A DNA stretch of 35,777 nucleotides. It comes from an uncultured Clostridium sp. (GTDB lineage: Bacteria; Bacillota; Clostridia; Lachnospirales; Lachnospiraceae). Positions 8,046 through 16,883 of this stretch are shown here, piece after piece. The notes beneath the pieces are model-generated. The model was not told the origin of the DNA, did no database searches, and saw only the letters and a program-made list of their open reading frames with translations. The stretch spans positions 1 through 35,777 of the forward strand of contig CAMWYM010000019.1 of the NCBI GenBank assembly GCA_947178475.1, read 5' to 3'. Numbering within the stretch: position 1 is the first letter of the stretch; every line of letters starts with the position of its first letter. Both the position numbers and the translations under genes were made by a program.

Positions 8046-8546
8046 TTATTCTGCCTGATAGTAAGCAGTGATAAATTTCTTCAGCTTCTCTCTGGCTCTG
8101 AACAATCTTGATTTTACCGTTCCACCAGATACATTCAAAATTTTTGTAATTTCTTTCACACTGAATTCTTCAAAATAATATAGGATTGTGACATCCCGAT
8201 AAATATCCTCCAGCTGATAGACAAAATCCAATAGATCATATGATGCCTGTCTGTCATTTTCCTTCCTTTCAAAACAAACAGGATTATCCACCAGCTGAAC
8301 CCGATTTCTCCTTTTTTTATAAGCCCTGCTCTCATTTACTAAAATCTGAAATATCCATGATTTCATTTTTTTAATATTTCTAAGCTCCGCCAAATGGCTA
8401 TATGCCTTTAAAATTGTTTCACTGACTACATCCTCTGCATCTTCCTTGTTTAACACAATGGAATATGCAAGCCGGAACATAGCAATTCTATTTTCAAGTA
8501 TACTTTCAACAAATATAGCTTGTAATCGCTGTTCTTTACCGGTCAT
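8046..8546 (-). CDS. ECF-type RNA polymerase sigma factor
   Basis: A 166-aa alternative sigma factor that redirects RNA polymerase to a stress or envelope regulon. Region 2 is visible as RLAYSIVLNKEDAEDVVSET followed by LKAYSHLAELRNIKKMKSWI; region 4 is YRDVTILYYFEEFSVKEITK and then ILNVSGGTVKSRLFRAREKL, the helix-turn-helix for the -35 element. Regions 1 and 3 are lacking, as in all ECF factors. AAAGGAGG lies just before the ATG at 8546, so I use that start and not 8564. The downstream gene (6749-7942) is its likely anti-sigma factor. A -10-like TATAAT lies at 8608-8603 and a perfect palindrome at 8579-8592 between it and the gene; no clear ECF-type promoter is visible, so autoregulation is unproven. 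Confidence 0.92.
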   Translation of the reverse strand: MTGKEQRLQAIFVESILENRIAMFRLAYSIVLNKEDAEDVVSETILKAYSHLAELRNIKKMKSWIFQILVNESRAYKKRRNRVQLVDNPVCFERKENDRQASYDLLDFVYQLEDIYRDVTILYYFEEFSVKEITKILNVSGGTVKSRLFRAREKLKKFITAYYQAE

Positions 8547-8578
8547 CTGATCCTCCTTTCTCATTTGGTCATGTCTAA

Positions 8579-8592
8579 ATGAATCGATTCAT
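8579..8592. promoter_or_regulatory. Perfect 14-bp palindrome upstream of the ECF sigma gene
   Basis: ATGAATCGATTCAT is fully self-complementary. It lies 32 nt upstream of the sigma ATG and about 10 nt downstream of a minus-strand TATAAT (8608-8603), a usual place for a repressor operator. No matching -35 box was found, and no second copy was noticed in this window. Confidence 0.4.
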
Positions 8593-8673
8593 ATATAAGA
8601 TAATTATAGCCCCCCATTGGTTCCCAAAATCTTAAAAATTTTTGTTGAAGAAATTTTCTTTATAACGAAAATA

Positions 8674-8701
8674 ATCCCAGACCAATGAATCAGTCTGGGA
8701 T
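8674..8701 (-). terminator. Terminator of tyrS
   Basis: ATCCCAGAC (8674-8682) and GTCTGGGAT (8693-8701) form a 9-bp perfect stem with a 10-nt loop, 26 nt after the tyrS stop. The minus strand continues TATTTTCGTT. A second, A/T-rich hairpin (arms about 8637-8645 and 8664-8672) follows and may back it up. Confidence 0.8.
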
Positions 8702-8727
8702 ACCCTCATAAATATATTCTGTCTTTG

Positions 8728-9951
8728 TTATTCCGTTACTATCTTTCTGAAATTTTTCTTACCCCTTTTGAGTACAAAATCCTCTGCAAAGTCGGTCTTT
8801 TCATAAAAGGTAAATGGGTCATTTACTTTTTCACCGTTGACAGAGACACCTCCCTGCTGTATGCCGCGCCTTGCTTCCGATTTGGAGGTCACTAATTCTG
8901 ATTTTACCATTAAATCAAGGATTCCGATTTTACCCTCTTCGTTAAAATCCTTATCCGTCAAAACCGTCATCGGCATATTCGCTGCATTTCCGCTTGTGAA
9001 TAGCGCTCTTGCGCTCTCCTGTGCCTTAGCCGCCTCTTCTTCACCATGGATAAGCTTGGTAAGCTCAAAGGCAAGAATCTCTTTTGCCTGATTTAACTGG
9101 CTTCCTTCCCATTTATCCATCTCATCGATCTGCTCTAACGGTAAAAATGTAAGCATACGAAGACATTTTAATACATCTGCATCATCTACATTTCTCCAAT
9201 ACTGGTAAAAATCGAATGGAGAAGTCTTATTTGGGTCAAGCCATACTGCTCCGGACTGCGTTTTTCCCATCTTTTTTCCTTCAGAATTGAGCAGCAGCGT
9301 AATAGTCATTGCATAGGCGTCCTTCCCGAGCTTGCGTCTGATCAATTCTGTACCACCAAGCATATTACTCCACTGGTCATCACCGCCAAACTGCATATTA
9401 CAGCCGTATTTCTGAAATAATGCATAGAAATCATAGCTCTGCATTATCATGTAATTGAACTCAAGAAAACTCAAACCCTTTTCCATTCTCTGCTTGTAGC
9501 ACTCTGCCCGAAGCATATTATTAACGGAAAAATGTGGACCAACCTCACGAAGCAATTCAATATAATTCAGGTCCAACAGCCAGTCTGCATTATTCACCAT
9601 CATTGCCTTTCCCTCAGAAAAATCAATGAATTTACTCATCTGTTCTTTAAAACAGTCACAGTTATGCTGGATGGTTTCTTTTGTCATCATCTGTCTCATA
9701 TCGGTACGACCGGATGGGTCACCAATCATTCCGGTACCTCCACCAATCAATGCAATGGGTTTATTTCCCGCCATCTGAAGACGCTTCATCAGACATAATG
9801 CCATAAAATGTCCTACGTGAAGACTGTCAGCAGTTGGGTCAAAGCCGATATAGAATATTGCCTTACCATTGTTAATTAATTCCTTAATCTCCTCTTCATC
9901 CGTCACCTGAGCAATCAGACCTCTCGCTACTAATTCTTCATAAACTGTCAT
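8728..9951 (-). CDS. tyrS: Tyrosyl-tRNA synthetase
   Basis: Class I synthetase that charges tRNA-Tyr. The HIGH-type motif is in [16 protein letters not shown], the KMSKS-type motif is KMGKTQSG, and the C terminus is an S4-like RNA-binding domain ([30 protein letters not shown]). The 407-aa length from the ATG at 9951 matches the family; the longer GTG start at 9966 overlaps the ribosome-binding GAGGAAAAG and is rejected. tRNA-Glu lies just upstream in the same direction. The clostridial norm for tyrS is a T-box leader, but the ~95 nt between tRNA and tyrS have no T-box sequence; instead they hold competing hairpins (9987-10036). No separate tyrS promoter is evident, so it may be read from the tRNA promoter at 10138-10166. 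Confidence 0.97.
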   Translation of the reverse strand: MTVYEELVARGLIAQVTDEEEIKELINNGKAIFYIGFDPTADSLHVGHFMALCLMKRLQMAGNKPIALIGGGTGMIGDPSGRTDMRQMMTKETIQHNCDCFKEQMSKFIDFSEGKAMMVNNADWLLDLNYIELLREVGPHFSVNNMLRAECYKQRMEKGLSFLEFNYMIMQSYDFYALFQKYGCNMQFGGDDQWSNMLGGTELIRRKLGKDAYAMTITLLLNSEGKKMGKTQSGAVWLDPNKTSPFDFYQYWRNVDDADVLKCLRMLTFLPLEQIDEMDKWEGSQLNQAKEILAFELTKLIHGEEEAAKAQESARALFTSGNAANMPMTVLTDKDFNEEGKIGILDLMVKSELVTSKSEARRGIQQGGVSVNGEKVNDPFTFYEKTDFAEDFVLKRGKKNFRKIVTE

Positions 9952-9986
9952 TTTTCTTTTCCTCACTTTAATTTATCTTCTCTGCC

Positions 9987-10036
9987 ATACTGGTATTAGA
10001 AAATCCAGTATCTACAAGCCATGTAAATACTGGATT
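9987..10036 (-). promoter_or_regulatory. Three-segment competing hairpins between tRNA-Glu and tyrS (terminator/attenuator)
   Basis: In minus-strand order: segment 1 AATCCAGTAT (10036-10027), segment 2 ATACTGGATT (10011-10002), segment 3 AATACCAGTAT (9997-9987). Segments 1 and 2 pair perfectly over 10 bp and are followed by TTTTCT, which looks like a terminator for the tRNA transcript. Segment 2 can instead pair with segment 3 over 10 bp with one bulge and a short loop. The two folds exclude each other, as in attenuators. Termination is the safe part of this call; switching is inferred. Confidence 0.6.
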
Positions 10037-10046
10037 CTAAAGGAAA

Positions 10047-10118
10047 CAGCTCGTAGGGGAATCGAACCCCTGTTTCCGCCGTGAGAGGGCGGCGTCTTAA
10101 CCGCTTGACCAACGAGCC
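10047..10118 (-). tRNA. tRNA-Glu (anticodon CTC)
   Basis: A 72-nt cloverleaf on the minus strand. The acceptor GGCTCGT pairs with ACGAGCT (one G-U). The anticodon stem CCGCC/GGCGG encloses CTCTCAC, which gives anticodon CTC for GAG codons. The T arm is AGGGG-TTCGATT-CCCCT. The D-loop GGTCAAGCGGTTAAGAC is that of bacterial tRNA-Glu. The CCA end is not encoded. It is preceded by a strong promoter at 10138-10166 and followed by a hairpin at 10002-10036 and tyrS. Confidence 0.97.
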
Positions 10119-10137
10119 TTGTCTTGACGACTTGTCT

Positions 10138-10166
10138 AATATACCAAACAATTATCTGCCTGTCAA
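10138..10166 (-). promoter_or_regulatory. Strong sigma-A promoter of tRNA-Glu (and perhaps tyrS)
   Basis: Consensus TTGACA (10166-10161) and TATATT (10143-10138) with a 17-nt spacer on the minus strand; the start point would be about 12 nt upstream of the mature tRNA. Confidence 0.88.
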
Positions 10167-10179
10167 CCCTTTTTTTCAA

Positions 10180-10212
10180 AAAAGATAACGTGCTCTCAGC
10201 TTTCTATCTTTT
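10180..10212 (-). terminator. Probable terminator of polC operon
   Basis: AAAAGATA (10180-10187) and TATCTTTT (10205-10212) form an 8-bp A/T-rich stem; inside it GCT/AGC can add a few pairs. On the minus strand the right side runs into TTTTTTG. The stem overlaps the polC stop codon. It sits directly before the tRNA promoter. The stem is weak in GC, hence moderate confidence. Confidence 0.5.
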
Positions 10213-13200
10213 ATAAATCAAAGATAGAAAGCTGGCTGCTCTCCGGCATACCGTCCAATACACCTATATCCGACAGCTTCTCTATAATTGATTTGCCCAC
10301 ACCTGAGCGAAGCCGCAGTTCTTCCTTTGAAATAAATTTTCCCTGGGAAGCTGCCTCCTTGATTTGGGAAGCCGCCTTTTCTGCCACACCTTCAATAGAG
10401 CAAAACGGCGGCATCAATCTGTTATCAATAATTTTACAATGAATATCATCTGCCTGATAGATGTCAATAGGCATAAATTCATAGCCACGGGCATACATTT
10501 CCTGTGCCATTCGCATTTCACGGAGAGAATCCTCCTCTACTCCACTTCGCTGTTCCTTCGGTATGCTCTTAATTTCATTCATACATACCTCCAAATGATC
10601 CTTTCCCCTGCACATTGTCTCATAGTTAAACGCTTTTGCGCGTATACTGAAATATGCGGCATAATAGGCCAAGGGTTCATTAATCTTAAACCATGCAATT
10701 CTCCATGCCATCATGACATATGCCGCCGCATGGGCCTTAGGAAACATATATTTAATCTTTTTACAGGACCATATATACCAATCCGGAATATTGTTCTTTA
10801 ACATCTCCTCTTCCATCTGCGGCTGCAAGCCTTTTCCCTTACGAACACTTTCCATAATCTTAAATGCAAGACCGGGCTCTAATCCCATATGAATCAAATA
10901 GACCATAATATCATCTCGACAGCATATGGCTCCCGACAATTCCGTCTTTCCTTCTGCTATCAGTGTCTGGGCATTTCCAAGCCACACATCTGTGCCATGG
11001 GAAAGACCCGAAATACGCACCAGATCTGAAAAGCTCTTCGGTTTTGTGTCTACCAGCATCTGAATAACAAAATCTGTACCAAATTCAGGAACCCCCATGG
11101 AACCGGTAGGGGTTCCACCGATATCTTCAGAAGTAATTCCCAAAATCTCCGGACTGTGGAACAGCGACATTACCTCCTTATCGTCCAGAGAAATATTTTT
11201 TGCATCAATTCCTGTCAAATCCTCCAGCCGGCGGATAATCGTCGGATCATCATGACCGAGAATATCCAGCTTCAACAGATTGGCATCAATGGAATGGTAC
11301 TCAAAGTGTGTTGTGATAATATTGGTCTTAACGTCATTAGCCGGTTTCTGTATTGCGGTAAATTCATAGATATCCCTATCACTCGGTACAACAACAATTC
11401 CTCCCGGATGCTGTCCTGTTGTCCGCTTAACTCCGACACAGCCCTGTGCAATACGGCGTTCCTCACATTTCCGTTTGGTCATTTCCCGTTCCTGATAATA
11501 TTTATACACTAACTGCTGTGCTGTCTTCTCTGCGATTGTACCAATAGTTCCCGCACGGAAAGCATGTCCTTTTCCAAACAATTCTTCTGTATAGGCATGT
11601 GCATTCGCCTGATATTCACCGGAAAAATTCAAATCAATATCCGGCTCCTTATCACCATAGAATCCGAGAAAGGTTTCAAAAGGGATATCATGTCCCTCTT
11701 TATTCATCATCTTTCCGCATTTAGGACATTTCATGTCAGGCATATCACAACCAGAGCTTCCCGAATAGCTTTTTACCAAATCCGATTCAAAGTCCACATA
11801 ATAGCAATGAGGACAGATATAGTGGGCAGCTAACGGATTTACCTCTGTAATTCCGGCCATAGTCGCCACAAAGGAGGAACCGACAGAACCCCGGGAACCC
11901 ACCAGATATCCGTGATCATTTGAATCCCATACAAGCTTTTGTGCAATAATATACATAACCGCATAGCCGTTTCCAATAATGGAATTTAATTCCTTTTCCA
12001 GACGACTGGTTACCTGTTCCGGAAGGTCGGGACCATATATTTCATGAGCTTTATCATAGCATATACTCCGCAGCGTATTATCTGAATCCGCAATAACCGG
12101 CGGACATTTATCCGGACTCACCGGATAAATCTTTTCAATCATATTAGAAATCAAAACAGAGTTGTCTATGACAACCTCCTTTGCCTTATCACTCCCCAGA
12201 TATTCAAACTCTGCCAGCATTTCCTCGGTAGTACGGAAATATAGCGGTGGCTGCCGGTCAGCATCCTTGAAGCCTTTGGACGCCATTAATACCGCCCGGT
12301 AAATACTGTCCTCCGGGTCCAAGAAATGCACATCACAGGTTGCCACTACCGGTTTATCATAAGTTTCTCCAAGCTTAACTATGGTACGATTCAGATTCTG
12401 TAGGTCTTCATCCGTATTGATATTTGCAAATTTTTCTTCCAGCTTCATAAATGCATTATTGCCGATGGGCTGTATCTCCAGATAATCATAAAACCTTACT
12501 ATTCTGTCTATTTCTTCCTCTTCAGCATTTTCTACCACTGCACGGAACAATTCTCCCGCCTCACAGGCAGAGCCCAATATCAACCCTTCACGATATTTAT
12601 TAATCAGACTTTTGGGCATAACAGGACGCTTATTAAAGTATGTTACATGAGATTCTGAAATTAACCGGTTTAAATTAACACGTCCGATTTCATTTTTTGC
12701 CAGAATAATGCCATGGTATCTTGTGGATTTCTTTATTGCATCCGGCGAGGTTCCGCCCAGGCTGTTCAGATCCTCCAGATTAGTAACCCCTCTCTCTTTT
12801 AACAGCGGAATAAATTTCTTAAAAATCTCTGCTGTAGCCTCTGCGTCATCCACTGCCCGATGATGGTTGTCAAGCTTGATGCCAAGATGGCGGCAGACAC
12901 GATCCAGCTTAAAAACACCGAGCTCCGGACAGAGTATATGTGCCAGAGTCATGGTATCTACCACGGAATGATTAATCTGTATTCCCATATCACGTGCAAA
13001 TTTACGGATAAATCTCACATCAAAGCTGGCATTATGAGCTACCAATACGCTGTCTGAAACAAATTCCAGAAATTTGGGAAGTATAACCTCTATATTTTCG
13101 GCATCCATTACCATTTCATCTGTAATTGAGGTTAAGCTGGTAATATTATAGGGAATGGGAATCTCCGGATTTACAAAGTGAGAAAAACGGTCAACAATTT

Positions 13201-14701
13201 CCCCATTTTCTATCTTGACTGCCCCAATTTCAATAATCTTACAAAACTTTGGAGACAGACCTGTTGTCTCAATGTCAAACACTACATAGCTGTCGTCTAA
13301 TGACTGTCCGTTAGGGCGCACTACAAACTCTTTTATATCATCTACAAAATATCCCTCAACTCCATAAATCAGTTTAAAGGGGTCATCCTTTTTGATGCAG
13401 TGGTTTGCCACAGGAAAGGCCTGTGCTACACCGTGGTCCGTAATGGCGATTGCCGGATGTCCCCAATCCTTTGCACGCTGGATAATTTCCCCGACATCAA
13501 CCACACTGTCATAATCACTGTATACCGTATGCATATGCAGCTCCACCCGCTTTTCCAAGGAATTATCCATACGCTTTGCAGTAAAATCAGGAATAGGCTT
13601 AATTCCGGTAATCGCATTCAGGGTGACCTCATGTACATAGGTATCATAAGCAGGCACCCCCTTAATCCGGTAAAAATTCTTTACCTTGAAATCATCCTTT
13701 AGCAGAGCCCAGTCCTCCTTGGTAACAAATATCTTACCGGCAATGGAATCTGTAAAATCCGTAATTGAAAAAGTAATTAACAGCTTTTCTCCGTTGCGGA
13801 GCTCTCGCTCTTCTATCTCGAAAATCTGTCCCCGCACAACCACATCACCAAGCCCGTCCGTAACATCAGAAATCGGATATTCATCACCCTCTACATTTCT
13901 GCCATAGATAACCTCCGGATCAGCAACTCTGGTCTTTCCATAAGCGGATTTATTCCACCTTCCCTCTTTGGGCTTTCCTTTTGGTTCCGTTACCCCGGTA
14001 ACCGACCTGTTATCGGAAACCGGGGCTTTCTCTGCCACAGTGCCAGACACTTGACCTGAAGTATCCTGATTTCCAGAGTCCTTCTTCTCCGGCATTTTTT
14101 CCTGATTCTCATTATCCTGCATGCCCTTCCGGATAACTGCAGCAATCTCTGAATTTAACTTAAACTCGTTTGCACGCCGGATGGCGTCTCTTTGTTCCTC
14201 GGTAAAGTCCGCTCCGACCTGAATCTCGTAATGGAATCTCTCCCGATAAAGATTTTCCAGATATTCCTTCAGTGCCTTATAGTTTCTTCGGGCAATAAAG
14301 TTATCATTTAAAATAATCGTAATGATATTTTCATTTACATACCACTTTTCCCTTTTATCGATAATCTGATAAAGAATTGGCTGCTCATTCTTAAGCTCTG
14401 TAAACAGGCTATCTCTATACAGGTCAGTAAGCTTCCCAATGTCGTATTGATCAGACAGTGAATAAAATTCCACCAGCTTCACACGAAACTTGCCCTTGGA
14501 CACAAAAATACTCAATTCCTCTTCAACCTCATAAATCATTTCCTTGGGAATTAAATATTTGCTGGTTATGTAAAATTTCAATCGTTTTTCCGACTTAATA
14601 AAAACGGCATCTGTCACAGATACCTGTTGAAACAAATCCCGTTTATTCTCTGAACATTCAAAGCCCGGAAACACATCAAAAAAAGCTTTCTTTTCTGCCA
14701 T
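10211..14701 (-). CDS. polC: DNA polymerase III alpha subunit, PolC type
   Basis: The main replicative polymerase of Firmicutes, with built-in proofreading. Counting from the longer start, an N-terminal domain (to about 190) and a low-complexity linker (200-250) precede an OB domain (about 285-370), a PHP domain (VELHMHTVYSDYDSV at 389) split by the 3'-5' exonuclease (YVVFDIETTGLSP at 475, LVAHNASFDVRF at 556, HHRAVDDAEA at 616), a Cys4 zinc motif (CPHC 966-969, CPKC 995-998) and the palm acidic motif PDIDLNFSG at 1023. This order and the internal exonuclease separate it from DnaE. Length about 1496 aa. Two ATGs are possible (14710 and 14701); the first has a ribosome-binding site only 1 nt away, so I prefer 14701. 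ispG ends 15 nt upstream of it. It is the last gene of the operon. Confidence 0.97.
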   Translation of the reverse strand: MAEKKAFFDVFPGFECSENKRDLFQQVSVTDAVFIKSEKRLKFYITSKYLIPKEMIYEVEEELSIFVSKGKFRVKLVEFYSLSDQYDIGKLTDLYRDSLFTELKNEQPILYQIIDKREKWYVNENIITIILNDNFIARRNYKALKEYLENLYRERFHYEIQVGADFTEEQRDAIRRANEFKLNSEIAAVIRKGMQDNENQEKMPEKKDSGNQDTSGQVSGTVAEKAPVSDNRSVTGVTEPKGKPKEGRWNKSAYGKTRVADPEVIYGRNVEGDEYPISDVTDGLGDVVVRGQIFEIEERELRNGEKLLITFSITDFTDSIAGKIFVTKEDWALLKDDFKVKNFYRIKGVPAYDTYVHEVTLNAITGIKPIPDFTAKRMDNSLEKRVELHMHTVYSDYDSVVDVGEIIQRAKDWGHPAIAITDHGVAQAFPVANHCIKKDDPFKLIYGVEGYFVDDIKEFVVRPNGQSLDDSYVVFDIETTGLSPKFCKIIEIGAVKIENGEIVDRFSHFVNPEIPIPYNITSLTSITDEMVMDAENIEVILPKFLEFVSDSVLVAHNASFDVRFIRKFARDMGIQINHSVVDTMTLAHILCPELGVFKLDRVCRHLGIKLDNHHRAVDDAEATAEIFKKFIPLLKERGVTNLEDLNSLGGTSPDAIKKSTRYHGIILAKNEIGRVNLNRLISESHVTYFNKRPVMPKSLINKYREGLILGSACEAGELFRAVVENAEEEEIDRIVRFYDYLEIQPIGNNAFMKLEEKFANINTDEDLQNLNRTIVKLGETYDKPVVATCDVHFLDPEDSIYRAVLMASKGFKDADRQPPLYFRTTEEMLAEFEYLGSDKAKEVVIDNSVLISNMIEKIYPVSPDKCPPVIADSDNTLRSICYDKAHEIYGPDLPEQVTSRLEKELNSIIGNGYAVMYIIAQKLVWDSNDHGYLVGSRGSVGSSFVATMAGITEVNPLAAHYICPHCYYVDFESDLVKSYSGSSGCDMPDMKCPKCGKMMNKEGHDIPFETFLGFYGDKEPDIDLNFSGEYQANAHAYTEELFGKGHAFRAGTIGTIAEKTAQQLVYKYYQEREMTKRKCEERRIAQGCVGVKRTTGQHPGGIVVVPSDRDIYEFTAIQKPANDVKTNIITTHFEYHSIDANLLKLDILGHDDPTIIRRLEDLTGIDAKNISLDDKEVMSLFHSPEILGITSEDIGGTPTGSMGVPEFGTDFVIQMLVDTKPKSFSDLVRISGLSHGTDVWLGNAQTLIAEGKTELSGAICCRDDIMVYLIHMGLEPGLAFKIMESVRKGKGLQPQMEEEMLKNNIPDWYIWSCKKIKYMFPKAHAAAYVMMAWRIAWFKINEPLAYYAAYFSIRAKAFNYETMCRGKDHLEVCMNEIKSIPKEQRSGVEEDSLREMRMAQEMYARGYEFMPIDIYQADDIHCKIIDNRLMPPFCSIEGVAEKAASQIKEAASQGKFISKEELRLRSGVGKSIIEKLSDIGVLDGMPESSQLSIFDL

Positions 14702-14716
14702 ATCTTCCATACCTTC

Positions 14717-15772
14717 TCATTTGTTCCAATTTTTCAATTCTTCCTCTAATACATGCAGAAGCTGTTCCTCCGGAACCTTTTTAATAATCTCTCCATGCTT
14801 AATCAGCAGACCTTCGCCATTGCCGCCGGCAATTCCGATATCTGCCTCCTTCGCCTCTCCTGGACCGTTTACCACACAGCCCATAACCGCAAGTTTAATG
14901 TTTAAATGCTCATAATCAGCCGCCAGATTCTCCACCTGATTGGCAAGACCGATTAAATCAATAGATGTTCTGCCACATGTGGGACAGGATACCACCTCAA
15001 TGCCGCCCTCACGAAGCCCCAGTGTCTTCAGGATAAGCTTTGCAGACACCACTTCGTTAATTGGGTCACCGGTTAGCGAAACCCGGATTGTATCACCGAT
15101 TCCCTGATGCAAAATTAACCCCAGACCTATTGCTGATTTAATGTTACCTCTCGTAAGTGTACCGGCTTCTGTAATCCCCACATGAAGCGGATACGCTGTC
15201 TTTTCAGCAATCAGCTCATGAGCCTTTACACACATCAGCACATCCGAGGATTTAATGCTGATAACAATATCCTCAAAACCGTATTCCTCCAGAATATGTA
15301 CCTTATCGAGAGCACTTTCCACAATTCCCTCAGCCGTGACACCACCGTATTTTGCTACCAGGTCCTTTTCTAAAGAGCCACTGTTTACTCCCACACGGAT
15401 AGGTACATGATAAGCCTTTGCCGCATCCACTACCGCCTTAATCCTTTCAGGTCCTCCAATATTTCCCGGATTAATACGGATTTTATCTGCGCCATTTTCC
15501 ATAGCCATAATTGCAAGCTTATAGTCAAAATGAATATCTGCCACGATTGGAATGTGAATGTGTTTTTTGATTTCGGAAAATGCTTTAGCCGCCGCCTCGC
15601 TGTTTGCAGTAGAACGAATGATATCACAGCCCGCTTTTTCCAGCTTCAATATCTGCTCCACTGTAGCCTCCACATCCTCTGTCCTTGTATTTGTCATGGA
15701 TTGAATGAGAATTGGATTTCCTCCGCCAATCACTCTGTTTCCAATGCTTACAATCTTTGTTCCCTCACGCAT
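14717..15772 (-). CDS. ispG: 4-hydroxy-3-methylbut-2-enyl diphosphate synthase (IspG/GcpE)
   Basis: Iron-sulfur enzyme of the methylerythritol phosphate pathway, making HMBPP from MEcPP. The N-terminal barrel begins with GNRVIGGGNPILIQSMTN; the iron-sulfur cysteines are in CPTCGRTSID and MGCVVNGPGEAKEADIG. The reading frame can start at 15790, but no ribosome-binding site precedes it. The ATG at 15772 has GAGG 9 nt upstream and matches the usual short N terminus before VIGGGNP, so I use it (351 aa). It lies between rseP and polC, where Bacillus has proS. Together with dxr and uppS in the same operon it places isoprenoid supply and undecaprenyl phosphate synthesis under one transcript. Confidence 0.95.
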   Translation of the reverse strand: MREGTKIVSIGNRVIGGGNPILIQSMTNTRTEDVEATVEQILKLEKAGCDIIRSTANSEAAAKAFSEIKKHIHIPIVADIHFDYKLAIMAMENGADKIRINPGNIGGPERIKAVVDAAKAYHVPIRVGVNSGSLEKDLVAKYGGVTAEGIVESALDKVHILEEYGFEDIVISIKSSDVLMCVKAHELIAEKTAYPLHVGITEAGTLTRGNIKSAIGLGLILHQGIGDTIRVSLTGDPINEVVSAKLILKTLGLREGGIEVVSCPTCGRTSIDLIGLANQVENLAADYEHLNIKLAVMGCVVNGPGEAKEADIGIAGGNGEGLLIKHGEIIKKVPEEQLLHVLEEELKNWNK

Positions 15773-15821
15773 ATCTGTCAACCTCATCATAAAATTGAAA
15801 AAACATTATCTCCCAGCACCG

Positions 15822-16883
15822 TTACTTAATAATCTTAAAGATATCCTGAAACATCACTACAACCATTAATCCCAGAAGCAGCATGAAACCAATGGTATTT
15901 ACCAAAGCCTCCTTATCTGCCGGCATTTTTTTTCTAAAGAATGCCTCCACAAGCAGAAGCAATGTTCTTCCACCATCCAGAGCCGGAAAAGGCAGCAAGT
16001 TCATCACGCCCAAATTCGCACTGAGCATAATACAGAAATTAACCATATTCAGCAGCACATTGATAATGGCAAGCGATATATCCCCTTCCGCACTTTCTTT
16101 TGCTTCATCTATCGTATCACTCATCATCGAGACAATTCCCACCGGACCCGAAAGATTGTTAAGACCAAGCTTTCCTCCAATTAAGTAGTTAAGACTTAAA
16201 AATGTTGTTTTGATATAATACCTAAGCTCCAGCACACTATATTTCAAAACAGAGCCCACACTTGCCTTTTCACGTTTTCCGGCATAGATACCCATCAAAT
16301 ACCCTCCGTCCGTCTTCATAGGGGTAAACTGATAGCTGATCTCCTCTCCGTCCCGTTCTACAGTAAGGGTAATATCCTCTCCGGTCTGATTAAACTGAGT
16401 ATATACCAGAATCTCACGGTAATTATAAATCCGGTGTCCGTTATAGCCGGTAATGACATCACCCTCTCTAATCCCGGCCTCCCTAGCCGGACTGTTATCA
16501 GAAAAATCACTGATTTTGGGTAAATCATACCCACATGCTGCAATCAAGACAATGGACAGCAAAAAAGCAAGAATAAAGTTAAACAGCGGTCCTGCCACTA
16601 CAACAGAAATCCGCGCCCAGACCGGCTTGGTGCTGAAGGAATGTTCATCCTGTACATCCTCATCCTCTCCGAGCATCATGCAATATCCCCCCATGGGAAT
16701 CAACTTAAGGGAATATTTTGTCTCCTTTTTCTGAAAAGAAAACAAAGTTGGTCCCATGCCTACTGCAAACTCATTTACATAGATTCCATTCTTTTTGGCC
16801 AACAAAAAATGTCCTAACTCGTGAAAGAAAATAATCGCACTAAACACCAGCAGTGCAATAATTACATTAATAACTGTACTCAT
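15822..16883 (-). CDS. rseP: Site-2 intramembrane metalloprotease RseP/RasP
   Basis: Zinc protease that cuts transmembrane helices, typically the last step in release of ECF sigma factors or removal of signal-peptide remnants. The first helix has FFHELGHFLLAKK with the zinc-binding HExxH (His24, Glu25, His28 counted from a GTG at 16892). A PDZ domain follows (NSPAREAGIREGDVITGYNG) and the second active-site motif NLLPFPALDGGR is near the C terminus. The start is the ATG at 16883, since the GTG at 16892 overlaps the AGGTGG ribosome-binding site. ATGA overlap with the dxr stop implies coupled translation. The membrane anti-sigma factor at 6749-7942 is a possible but unproven substrate. Confidence 0.95.
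   Translation of the reverse strand: MSTVINVIIALLVFSAIIFFHELGHFLLAKKNGIYVNEFAVGMGPTLFSFQKKETKYSLKLIPMGGYCMMLGEDEDVQDEHSFSTKPVWARISVVVAGPLFNFILAFLLSIVLIAACGYDLPKISDFSDNSPAREAGIREGDVITGYNGHRIYNYREILVYTQFNQTGEDITLTVERDGEEISYQFTPMKTDGGYLMGIYAGKREKASVGSVLKYSVLELRYYIKTTFLSLNYLIGGKLGLNNLSGPVGIVSMMSDTIDEAKESAEGDISLAIINVLLNMVNFCIMLSANLGVMNLLPFPALDGGRTLLLLVEAFFRKKMPADKEALVNTIGFMLLLGLMVVVMFQDIFKIIK

Noticed and set aside
8596-8640. Autoregulatory ECF promoter before the sigma gene
   Set aside because: GGGAACC on the minus strand resembles an ECF -35 box, but no matching ECF -10 element follows at the right distance.
9952-10046. T-box riboswitch upstream of tyrS
   Set aside because: The expected T-box sequence and specifier stem are absent, and the space between tRNA-Glu and tyrS is too short.
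10364-10801. A 145-codon plus-strand frame opposite polC
   Set aside because: Lies entirely within the conserved polC coding region, without a ribosome-binding site or recognisable product.
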